This document shows, piece after piece, positions 9,232 through 16,952 of a DNA stretch of 64,000 bases. The stretch spans positions 1-64,000 of the forward strand of contig JAJCZP010000108.1 in the NCBI GenBank assembly GCA_029262315.1, in the 5' to 3' direction. A program made the position numbers and the translations under genes. How positions within the stretch are numbered: the stretch's first letter is position 1; every line of letters begins with the position of its first letter. A model generated the notes under the pieces. That model had not been told where the DNA came from. It ran no database searches and was given only the letters and a program-made list of their open reading frames with translations. The DNA is from Deltaproteobacteria bacterium (GTDB lineage: Bacteria > Desulfobacterota > Binatia > UTPRO1).

Positions 9232-11379
9232 TTACTCGACGAGAACCGGGCCGAGCCGGTTGTCGCTGACATCGTTGGTCCCTGGCGGACTCTGGACACC
9301 CGCGGCGGCATCGAAGTCTGCGGTTGCGTCGCGAATGTGCATGCCCCAGCCGCCGTTGCCGCTGAGATCGTTGCCGTCGACCAGCATGCCCGTCGAGTCC
9401 TTTACGCGCAGCCCGTCACCGTGGTTGCCGGCCGCGCGGTTGTTCGCCAGGAGGCCGCCGACGGTGTCCGAGATCCCGACGCCACGTCCAAAGTTGCCGC
9501 CACTGCGGTTGCCGGTGATGATCGGATCGTTGGCGTCGGCCGCTACTATACCGTCGTCGCCATTCAAGAGCAGGCGGTTGTCGGTCACGACGGCATCCGT
9601 CGCCAAGGAGACGAGGATACCCGCAAGGCTGTTTCCGCTGCTGAGACTATCGGTTACGGTCGCAGTGGCGGTGATGCGAAAACCGTCACCGCCGTTGGCG
9701 CGTGCGATACAGCGCTCGGCGGTGGCTCCGGTGGCCGTGAGTTCGATGCCCGTCCCCAGATTGGCCCAGGCCTCGACGTCGCGGAGCGTGACCGGGTTCT
9801 GCACGCTGATACCTGACGTTCCACCGCTCGCGGTTAGGGCATCGACGAGCGCATCGTCGTCTTGAACCGTCAACGCCGGTCCGAGGCCCTGCGCGTCGAT
9901 CACGGTACGTCCGAGTCCGGATCCTCGCAGCTCGATCGCTCGATTGACGAGCACCGTCTCGCGAAAGATTCCCTCTGCGACCTCGATCGTGATGCGACCG
10001 TCGAGGTCGGTGTCGACGGCCGCTCCGACGGCGACCGCGATGCTCTCGAAGTCACCCCGCTTGCCGCCGACGATGGCGTCGGCCCCACGCTTGTTGCGCT
10101 CGGGCCGACTTGCGTATGCGAACTGCTGGCAGCGTGCCCCACCCACAGTGACGCGCAGGGTTCCCGTACCGGCGCCGGTTGCCGTCAGTTTCACGCTCTT
10201 GCCTTTGGCCCGGTTCAACTCGATCGTTTCGCGTTGGGGGTCGCCGTCGCGATCCGGTTTCAGAGTCAGCGGTCCGTCGACACTGACCCTTGCCGTCAGT
10301 GCCTGTGCCCCGGGGCCGGTGTGATTCCCGAAGCGGTCGACGGGCACGATCTGGAGCTTCGCCTTGCGAGCGCTCCCCTCAGTGCCGAGTACGAGCGCGC
10401 GTGGGACCGCGGGTACCTTGTGCTTCCCGATCGGCTTCCGATCGACGGCTCGCGCACACGTCGGCGCGCCTGCCAGGGCCAGGGCCGTATCTATCGTCGG
10501 ACTCGATCCGTTGGCCGGAAGCGCCAGGTCCAAGGCACCGCCGGGCACGGGCAATCCGGCAGCCCGGGGCTCCGGATTCAGGGTACCGCCGATCTCGAGC
10601 GGCCCGGGATCCGTCATGAACCGGGTGGGGTCTGGCTCCGGGAGGAACGGCTGTGCGGTGGTGATGCCGGGTCCCGTCGGCACATGACCGTCGAGAAAGT
10701 CCGGATCGGATGGGCCGGTGAAGGCCAGGGCGGTCCCGACCAGGGTCAGGCCCTTGTTCTTCAGCGGTGCGCCGCTGGTCACCACGACGCTGCCCGTCGC
10801 GATACCACCGCTGAACAGGGCGACTTCGCGGCCGACCGGCTCGAGCTCGGCGAGCGCGCGCACCTGGTTCTCGGGGCGCTTTCCCTTCTTCACGTTGCTC
10901 GGCCCGATCAGCCCGTCGCCGTCGCGATCCGCGAACAACAAGACAATGACGGCGTGTCCGTCCATGTCGGGCGCGGTCAGCAGATTGCCATAGGGAGCCG
11001 CCGCGGAGACGGCACCGTCAGACAGGTACGCAGTGAACGGAATCGGTGTGCCGATACCGAGCGGGCCCGCAACGCCTGTGAAAACAGCGTTGCGTTTCTT
11101 CGCCGGATCCGGAATGCCCGCCTGGGTCACCGCGCCGAGTCGGAGGACGAGATCGATGTCTCCGAGCGTTCCCGGGTCTACGATGTCATCGGCCGTGGCG
11201 AAATACCCGTCTGGCCCAGGCGTGACAAGTGGCTGGCCAGGCAGAATCTGGTACGGCTCGCCCGTCCCGGGATCGATCGGATCTCCATCGAACACGACGC
11301 TTGCCGCGCGCGCGACCATTGGGCAGGCGAGCACGAGCAGGGCGAGCAGCGCGGTCGCTCGATGGACACACGGCCTCAC
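9232..11379 (-). CDS. secreted parallel beta-helix (NosD/PbH1-type) protein
   Basis: A 715-residue exported protein with a Sec signal peptide (cleavage probably after VARA, near residue 25). The first half contains calcium-style acidic loops (DRDGDGLIG near 150) and Ig-like beta stretches. The last 230 residues are repeating beta-helix rungs with GNxxxGI and NxxxGNGGDG turns typical of NosD/PbH1 repeats. No catalytic motif is seen; a surface, adhesion or polysaccharide-binding role is inferred. The start overlaps the stop of the preceding gene (ATGA), so it is translationally coupled to it and belongs to the unit headed by the NtrC-family activator. Confidence 0.75.
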   Translation of the reverse strand: MRPCVHRATALLALLVLACPMVARAASVVFDGDPIDPGTGEPYQILPGQPLVTPGPDGYFATADDIVDPGTLGDIDLVLRLGAVTQAGIPDPAKKRNAVFTGVAGPLGIGTPIPFTAYLSDGAVSAAAPYGNLLTAPDMDGHAVIVLLFADRDGDGLIGPSNVKKGKRPENQVRALAELEPVGREVALFSGGIATGSVVVTSGAPLKNKGLTLVGTALAFTGPSDPDFLDGHVPTGPGITTAQPFLPEPDPTRFMTDPGPLEIGGTLNPEPRAAGLPVPGGALDLALPANGSSPTIDTALALAGAPTCARAVDRKPIGKHKVPAVPRALVLGTEGSARKAKLQIVPVDRFGNHTGPGAQALTARVSVDGPLTLKPDRDGDPQRETIELNRAKGKSVKLTATGAGTGTLRVTVGGARCQQFAYASRPERNKRGADAIVGGKRGDFESIAVAVGAAVDTDLDGRITIEVAEGIFRETVLVNRAIELRGSGLGRTVIDAQGLGPALTVQDDDALVDALTASGGTSGISVQNPVTLRDVEAWANLGTGIELTATGATAERCIARANGGDGFRITATATVTDSLSSGNSLAGILVSLATDAVVTDNRLLLNGDDGIVAADANDPIITGNRSGGNFGRGVGISDTVGGLLANNRAAGNHGDGLRVKDSTGMLVDGNDLSGNGGWGMHIRDATADFDAAAGVQSPPGTNDVSDNRLGPVLVE

Positions 11380-11831
11380 CAGGTCACCTCGATCGCGTTA
11401 CTGTTGAGCGTGGTCTCGTCGAAGGTGGCCTCGAGGTGCAACGTGGCGCTCGTGCCACCGGCGGTGATCGCGACCGGGATCACCGCGATGATCGATGCGC
11501 GCTCGATGGCGATTACGCCGGATGCGCCAGGCTGCGGGACCGGCGCGCCTCCGCCGACGGTCACAGTTACCGTTCCGGCGAGGTCGAGGCGCGCGACGGT
11601 TCCACCCTGGGTGAGAACGAGTTCCAGAGGATAGCCGAGCCGGGTGTAGTTGCCGTAGTCGAAGTTGGCGAGCGTCTCGAGGGTCACGACCCCGTCCTCG
11701 AGGCTGGTCGTCGCGTCAGTGAGCGCGAGATCAGGCTCGGTCGAGCCGGCGCGTGCACCGACGACCGTCGTCAGCATGAGGGCTGTCAGCACGAGGAAAG
11801 TAGCGAGGAGGCGTGTCGGCACGGTGCTCAC
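11376..11831 (-). CDS. small secreted protein of unknown function
   Basis: A 151-residue protein not assigned to a family. The GTG start at 11831 overlaps the stop of the activator gene (GTGA) and leads straight into a signal peptide (LLATFLVLTALMLTTVVGARA). The mature part is Thr/Val/Gly-rich and looks all-beta, with alternating hydrophobic residues suggesting an Ig-like or beta-sandwich fold. No cysteines are seen in the mature part. Coupling on both sides ties it to the activator upstream and the beta-helix protein downstream, so it may be a partner or chaperone of the latter. That is inference from context only. Confidence 0.6.
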   Translation of the reverse strand: MSTVPTRLLATFLVLTALMLTTVVGARAGSTEPDLALTDATTSLEDGVVTLETLANFDYGNYTRLGYPLELVLTQGGTVARLDLAGTVTVTVGGGAPVPQPGASGVIAIERASIIAVIPVAITAGGTSATLHLEATFDETTLNSNAIEVTW

Positions 11832-13351
11832 GATGTTCGTACTCCATGCTTCTCCATGCGGTAGCGGAGGGCGTCGCGGGACAGGCCGAGCAGCCTCGCC
11901 GCGCGTACCTGATTGCCGTTTTCTTGGGCGAGCGCTTGCTCGATGAGACTCTTCTCGAGCTCCGCCCAAACGATCCCTTGAGGGGGAAACGTCACCCGAA
12001 ACTCGCCAGTGGAACTCGAGTTCGCCACCTCACTGGGATTGCTTCGCTCGCTTTTTGGGGCGAGCAACGCAAGGTCGCTCGGCTCGAGTACCTGGCGTTC
12101 ACTCAGTAGGACGGCGCGCTCCAGCACGTTGGCAACCTCGCGAACGTTTCCAGGCCACCGATAGCTGCGGAGGGTCGCCTTCGTCGCGACGCTGAGCGCA
12201 GGTGTTGGGACGCCGTAACGCGCCGCGTGTGCCGCAACGAAGTGCTCCGCAAGCTCGATGACGTCGTCGACGCGATCGCGTAGTGGGGGTACGGGGATCT
12301 CCAGCACGCGCAGCCGGTAGTAGAGGTCCTCGCGGAATTCTTGACGCTCGATGGCGCCCAGGAGATCCCGATTCGTCGCCGCAACGATCCAGACGTCGGT
12401 CGCCCGATCTCGGACGCTACCGAGGCGACGGACGGTGCTGTTCTCGATCACCTTCAGCAGCTTCGCCTGGATGGCGGCGCTCACATGCCCGATCTCGTCG
12501 AGGAAGAGTGTGCCGCCCTCTGCGGCCTCGATCAGCCCCGGCTTGGCGTGTCGAGCGTCGGTGATGGCGCCTTTTTCGTGGCCGAAGAGTTCAGACTCGA
12601 GCAACGTCTCCGGAATGGCCGTGCAGTTGACGTCGATGAAGGGTCCGGAGCAGCGTGCGCTCGCCGCATGCAGCATGCGCGCGAGCAGGCCTTTGCCAGT
12701 GCCGGTCTCGCCGGTGATCAACACAGTCGGGCCGCCGCCGCGCGTGCTTTGGATGTTGGAAAGTCGGTCGATGGTGCGCCGTACATCGTCCATGGCGGGG
12801 GAGCTGCCGACGAGTTCGGAGCTCCCTGGTCCGCTGGACCGGCCACGGTGATACCGCAGCTCTTGCTGGAGACGGTCGCTTTGCACGGCGCGCTGAATCG
12901 CGAGCTCGAGTTCGGCCAATCCGACCGGCTTCCGGACGAAGTCGGCTGCCCCCAGGCGCATTGCGTCGATGGCATCCTCGAGGGTAGCAAACGCGGTCAT
13001 CATCACGACGAGGATCGAGGCGTCGTGATCGCGCAGCGCGCGAAGCGTATCGATTCCGCTCATGCCTGGAAGGCGGTTGTCGAGCAATACGAGATCAGGC
13101 CGGCTCGATCGGATATGTGTGAGCGCATCCTCACCGCTCTCGACCGCTTGCACGTGGTGCCCGGCCTTCTCGAGGGAACGGCAAAGATTCTTTGCCAGCA
13201 CGGGTTCGTCCTCGACGAGCAGGATGTGAATTCCGGTCACGCGTGCGCGCGAGGCGGTCCGTCCTGCGGTCGTGGCGCAATCGCTCGATGGAGTGGTCAT
13301 TTCAAAAAAGCTCGGGACGCTGCTCGGTACGTCACTGTGTAGGGGAAACAC
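11828..13351 (-). CDS. NtrC-family response regulator with variant GAFTGA loop
   Basis: A 507-residue transcription activator. It has a receiver domain (about 42-155; phospho-acceptor Asp91, Lys141), an AAA+ sigma-54-interaction domain (about 180-410; Walker A GETGTGKG 214-221, Walker B TLFLDEIG 281-288, arginine-finger region REDLYYRL) and a Fis-type HTH (about 465-505). The loop that normally reads GAFTGA and contacts sigma-54 reads GAITDA (261-266). The GTG start at 13351 is preceded by GGGAGAGG at good spacing; an ATG at 13300 is the alternative. It is divergent from the repeat-protein gene at 13951, which carries a sigma-54-type promoter, so that gene is the obvious candidate target. No histidine kinase is adjacent. 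Confidence 0.92.
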   Translation of the reverse strand: MFPLHSDVPSSVPSFFEMTTPSSDCATTAGRTASRARVTGIHILLVEDEPVLAKNLCRSLEKAGHHVQAVESGEDALTHIRSSRPDLVLLDNRLPGMSGIDTLRALRDHDASILVVMMTAFATLEDAIDAMRLGAADFVRKPVGLAELELAIQRAVQSDRLQQELRYHRGRSSGPGSSELVGSSPAMDDVRRTIDRLSNIQSTRGGGPTVLITGETGTGKGLLARMLHAASARCSGPFIDVNCTAIPETLLESELFGHEKGAITDARHAKPGLIEAAEGGTLFLDEIGHVSAAIQAKLLKVIENSTVRRLGSVRDRATDVWIVAATNRDLLGAIERQEFREDLYYRLRVLEIPVPPLRDRVDDVIELAEHFVAAHAARYGVPTPALSVATKATLRSYRWPGNVREVANVLERAVLLSERQVLEPSDLALLAPKSERSNPSEVANSSSTGEFRVTFPPQGIVWAELEKSLIEQALAQENGNQVRAARLLGLSRDALRYRMEKHGVRTS

Positions 13352-13950
13352 CGGTCAACCTCTCCCAACGAAGCCGAGCCACTGACGGCTGCCGAGTACG
13401 GCCTCCGCCCGCAGCACGGGAAACCGTACCAAACGGCGGCGGCTGGATCGACTACCCGGCACCTCCGTGCCGCTGTTCGATGTGGCGGATGGTGCGCCGG
13501 TCACGCGGTCTCGCGGTACGCCGATCGAAGAGCATAGGGGTGCCCGATGCGGGCCCAACCCTGGGGCTGTCCGACGACGGGCGCCACTTTCGTGTCCCCA
13601 GTCTCTAGTTTCGGGGCTCGTCGCCGCGCTGAGTTCTGGCCCAACCACATCCACGAACTCAGCAAACAACGCACCAGAAAAGAGGTCTAGCCTAATCAGG
13701 TAGTTGTAGCCCATGAAGATGCTGGCCTGGGTGAAATGCCGCAGCGAGGCGAGCAACCGGCACCCCGAATGGGTCATATCGCGCAGTTGTCCTCCGATTG
13801 CGCGTGAGCCCCCATCACTGGGTCTTTTCACGCACCACATATCCGACTCAAGTATTGAATATCGTGGCGTATTCCCTCTGGCAGAGCCTTTGCAATGCTC
13901 TGATCCAAAAGCGCACGGATGCGCTCGAACCAACAGGGAGGAGAGTCAGC
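13352..13950. other. 600-base intergenic region between divergent genes
   Basis: Spacer between the NtrC-family activator and the repeat-protein gene. It holds the sigma-54-type promoter at 13879-13894 and is less GC-rich than its surroundings from about 13660 to 13900. A 192-codon open frame on the minus strand (13355-13933) has no ribosome site, an Arg/Ser-rich composition and no family resemblance, so I treat it as non-coding. I see no RNA gene. Binding sites for the activator probably lie here, but I could not pick out a convincing dyad. Confidence 0.5.
13879..13894 (+). promoter_or_regulatory. sigma-54 (-24/-12) promoter
   Basis: The sequence TGGCAGAGCCTTTGCA matches the consensus TGGCACGN4TTGCW at 10 of 12 defined positions, with the invariant GG and GC exactly ten bases apart. 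Predicted transcription start is about 13905, giving a leader of about 45 bases to the ATG at 13951, which has a GGGAGGAGAG ribosome site. The adjacent divergent NtrC-family activator supports the call. Confidence 0.75.
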
Positions 13951-15771
13951 ATGAAGCAATCGCAAGTCGTGGGAACGGTGCTCGCAGCGCTCGTCGCTCT
14001 GGCCTGGGGAAGCAGCCCGGCCATCGCAGCGTCGTCAAAGAGCAAGATCAAGGTGGAGTTCGAGAACACGGGAATTCTGGCGGATGCGAGCGGTAAGGGG
14101 GTGGCCACGATCAAGGAGACCCGTTCCAAGATGTCGATGAAGTTCAAGGATCTCGCGTCCGACACGACCTATTCACTCGTCGTCGGAGGCCTGACGGAGG
14201 CGACTTTCACAACCTCGGGGAGCGGGAAAGGCAAGGTCAAGTTCGCCTGGCCACCGAAACCAGGGAGGAACGCGCTCGACTTCGAACCGCGCGGTGCGCT
14301 CATCGCGGTGCACGACGGAGTGTCCGACGTACTTGGGGTCGTGTTCTCCGGTGTAGGGGAACCAGACGACATCCTGGTCGATGAGCGCGTGCTGCTGACG
14401 CCGACGGCGATCGCGCCCGCTGCCAAGGTCGAGGCCCGATTCCGCATCAAGAAGGATGGCCGGACCCGCTTCACGGTGAAACTGCAGCGAGTTGCTCCCG
14501 GCGACTACGATCTCTTCGTCGATGGTGTGCTGCGAGCAACGATCGTGGCCACCGGCACTGGCAAGGGCCAGGTCGAGTTCGACTCGCAGATCGAGCCCGG
14601 GAAGATTCTGCTCGACTTCGATCCGCGGGGATTGCCGATCGACATCAGCCAGGGGGCGAACGTAATTGCCACCGGCGACCTGGTCGCGCCGGGTGAAGGC
14701 ATTACCCAGTGCGTGTTCAGTGAGGATGAGAGTGCGCTCGCGGCCACGGGTGCCGATCCGGACGGCACCGGGAAGGCACGTTTCCGCGTCCGCGACGACT
14801 GCGATCGCGACTTCCGGGTCGAAATCGAAGACGTCCCACTCGGCGACTATGATGTGCTGGTCGGTGGCGCGCTGCGGGGAACCTTGACCGTCGTCGACAC
14901 CGGAACGGAAATCGAAGGCGAGGTCGAGTTCGACACCGATCCGGACGATCCAGGGGAGTTGCTGCTCGACTTCGATCCGGTCGGCCAAAGCGTCCAGGTC
15001 GTACAAGTCGGGACCGGGACGGTGTTCTTTGACGACACGTTCACGCTCGGGGGTGGTCCGGGAGGCGGCACGAGCTGTACGCCCACCGAGACCGAGCTCC
15101 CGCTCCTGAACACGGGTCCCGATCCGGACGCGCATGGCGATGCTCGTTACCGCGTACGCGATGATTGCGACGAGGACTTTCGTGTAGAGATCGAGGATCT
15201 CCCGCTCGGCGACTACAACTTGCTGGTCGGCGGTGTGAACCGTGGGAGTATCACCGTCGCCCTCGTCCTGGGTGAAGCCGAGGGCGAGCTCGAGTTCGAC
15301 ACCAATCCCGACGATCCCGGCGAGGTTCTGCTCGACTTCGATCCGCGGGGAGAGCTCATCGAGATCGAACAGGGTGGCACGATCTTCCTGAGCCGCATCT
15401 TCGACGACGGCTCGGGCGGCGGAACGCCGCCCGTGTGCAGCAACTTCGATCAGGAGCCGGATCTCGTGAACGTTGGGCCCGATCCCGATGCGAAGGGGAA
15501 GGCGCGGTATCGCGAGGAGGTCGACTGTGATGCCGACTTTCGGGTGGAGATCGAGGATCTCCCGCTCGGTGACTACGATCTGGTGGTCGGCGGTGTGAAC
15601 CGTGGGACCATCACGGTTGCGCTGGTCCTCGGCGAACCGGAGGGCGAGCTCGACTTTGACACCGACCCCGATCAGCCGGGCGAGGTCTTGTTGACCTTCG
15701 ATCCTCGCGGGCAGCTCATCGAAGTGGTCCAGGGGGGCACCGTCTTCCTGAGTCTCGATTTTCCGAGCTGA
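13951..15771 (+). CDS. secreted acidic five-repeat protein, function unknown
   Basis: A 606-residue exported protein with a Sec signal peptide (cleavage after SPAIA, near residue 27). The mature chain is five tandem repeats of about 105-120 residues; repeats 4 and 5 are nearly identical and repeats 1-2 have diverged. Each repeat has a basic-acidic core ending in VEIEDLPLGDYDLLVGG or a variant, then an acidic strand and a LLDFDPRG block. Repeats 3-5 each carry two cysteines that could form an intra-repeat disulfide. The composition is strongly Asp/Glu-rich. I do not recognise the family; a surface, matrix or metal-binding structural protein is plausible. Expression is probably sigma-54 dependent from the promoter just upstream. 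Confidence 0.8.
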   Translation: MKQSQVVGTVLAALVALAWGSSPAIAASSKSKIKVEFENTGILADASGKGVATIKETRSKMSMKFKDLASDTTYSLVVGGLTEATFTTSGSGKGKVKFAWPPKPGRNALDFEPRGALIAVHDGVSDVLGVVFSGVGEPDDILVDERVLLTPTAIAPAAKVEARFRIKKDGRTRFTVKLQRVAPGDYDLFVDGVLRATIVATGTGKGQVEFDSQIEPGKILLDFDPRGLPIDISQGANVIATGDLVAPGEGITQCVFSEDESALAATGADPDGTGKARFRVRDDCDRDFRVEIEDVPLGDYDVLVGGALRGTLTVVDTGTEIEGEVEFDTDPDDPGELLLDFDPVGQSVQVVQVGTGTVFFDDTFTLGGGPGGGTSCTPTETELPLLNTGPDPDAHGDARYRVRDDCDEDFRVEIEDLPLGDYNLLVGGVNRGSITVALVLGEAEGELEFDTNPDDPGEVLLDFDPRGELIEIEQGGTIFLSRIFDDGSGGGTPPVCSNFDQEPDLVNVGPDPDAKGKARYREEVDCDADFRVEIEDLPLGDYDLVVGGVNRGTITVALVLGEPEGELDFDTDPDQPGEVLLTFDPRGQLIEVVQGGTVFLSLDFPS

Positions 15772-15794
15772 GCGGGCCAGCACTCTAGAGAGGG

Positions 15795-15864
15795 GACTCC
15801 GATGAGCATCTTTCGCGCCGAGACGAGCCCGCGCCGATCGGGCGGTACGCGAAACATCGGAGTC
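15795..15864. terminator. long three-tier hairpin between convergent genes
   Basis: GACTCCGATG (15795-15804) pairs perfectly with CATCGGAGTC (15855-15864). Inside it TTTCGCG (15811-15817) pairs with CGCGAAA (15848-15854), and at the tip GCCCG pairs with CGGGC around a 7-base loop. The only irregularities are a 6-base bulge on the left arm and unpaired bases near the tip. It sits between the stops of the repeat protein and DUF2333 genes, so it could terminate both. It is larger than a usual terminator; a small RNA or mobile-element relic are alternatives. Confidence 0.55.
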
Positions 15865-15995
15865 TCCCGCTCGCTCTTCTCAGCCTGAGCTCCCCTGCCG
15901 AGGTGGTCACTCGCGTCTCGAGGGCTTTCCCGACTTTCTGCTGACACTGCGCACCCACGAGGCGAGCGGACGGCCTCCCCGTGCTGTGGTGACCC

Positions 15996-16913
15996 CTACT
16001 TCTCCAGCTCCTCCCGGATCGAGTACATCTTCTGGCGCGCCTCGGTGATGTACGAGTCGAGGTTGCGGCGGTGGTTGGCGAACAGGCCGGCCGGTCGGTC
16101 GTCGATGACTACGAGCGGCTTGAGCGGGGCTGCCGCGTCGAGCGACTGTCTTACCTCTGCGATGAGGTCGGCGAGAATCGGTCGCTCGTCGAGTGCGGGT
16201 GCGTAGTCGTGCTCGATGGCCTTGAGGCAGTGCGCCATGGCATGCGCGAAGCCCTGCGCGCGGTAAAAGAGATCATCGGTCTCCCAGGGGCGGATCCGCG
16301 TCTCGTTGATCTCGCGCCGATAGAGGTTGGCGTGGGCGGCGCCGAGGAGATCGGTCCAGGCCTGGAAGAGTCGCATCAACTCCATGTGGCGCTGATTGAT
16401 GGGCTTTGAGATTGCGAGTTGCGGCTGCAGCCCGCGCACGTATTCGTGAAGGTGTTCGACGCCTTTCCGGTAGCGGCTCTCGGCCGAAGGCATCCACAGG
16501 CGCTCGGCATCGTTCCGGAACATGGTGTCCGCTTCCTGGAGATTCGCGTCGAACTCGTCGCTCGAAATCTTGGTGAGGTGGTCTTTCATCACGCGGATGG
16601 TCTCGCGGACGGTTTGGAGAATGCCGAGCTGGCGATTGGCGTTGTTGTCCGCCCACAAGCGCGGACCCCACAGGAAGAAGTCATTCGGGCGCCAGCCGAA
16701 GCCATGTTGCAACTCGTGGTCGATCAGGGTGGCCACGGTCGTCGCTAGCGCGGTGCCGGGTACCAGCGTCTCGCCGACTTCGGCGGTTTCACCAAGATCG
16801 ACGTGGAGTTCGTTGTGACGCTTCTGACCGTAGTGCAGGCCAACGATCGAGGCCAGCCAGAGCAGGGCGATGATGCCAGATCGGCTGAGAAGCAGACGTC
16901 GTAGCAGAGCCAT
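15996..16913 (-). CDS. DUF2333 family protein
   Basis: A 305-residue protein with one N-terminal TM helix (about 13-30) and a mostly alpha-helical remainder, matching DUF2333, a family of unknown function seen in many Gram-negatives. Recognisable stretches include HGFGWRPNDFFLWGPRLWADN near residue 70 and the charged C-terminal end MYSIREELEK. It is 39 bases downstream of the VWA protein gene on the same strand with an AGGAGGTAGG ribosome site, so the MoxR ATPase, VWA protein and DUF2333 form one probable transcription unit. A role in envelope or complex assembly would fit but is inferred. Confidence 0.8.
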   Translation of the reverse strand: MALLRRLLLSRSGIIALLWLASIVGLHYGQKRHNELHVDLGETAEVGETLVPGTALATTVATLIDHELQHGFGWRPNDFFLWGPRLWADNNANRQLGILQTVRETIRVMKDHLTKISSDEFDANLQEADTMFRNDAERLWMPSAESRYRKGVEHLHEYVRGLQPQLAISKPINQRHMELMRLFQAWTDLLGAAHANLYRREINETRIRPWETDDLFYRAQGFAHAMAHCLKAIEHDYAPALDERPILADLIAEVRQSLDAAAPLKPLVVIDDRPAGLFANHRRNLDSYITEARQKMYSIREELEK

Positions 16914-16952
16914 CCTACCTCCTAAGATTGCGGTGTGCCCCGGCGCGATCGC

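Noticed and set aside
9862-11634. 590-codon plus-strand frame across the beta-helix and small secreted genes
   Set aside because: Antisense shadow with high Arg/Gly content; both genes on the minus strand have signal peptides, coupling and recognisable repeats.
13355-13933. 192-codon open frame on the minus strand in the activator/repeat-protein spacer
   Set aside because: No ribosome site, Arg/Ser-rich shadow-like composition, no family resemblance; a short stretch faintly like a transposase was too weak to call.
14173-15783. 536-codon frame antisense to the repeat protein
   Set aside because: It mirrors the repetitive codon use of the real gene; long antisense frames are expected in GC-rich repeats and it has no domain or start signal.
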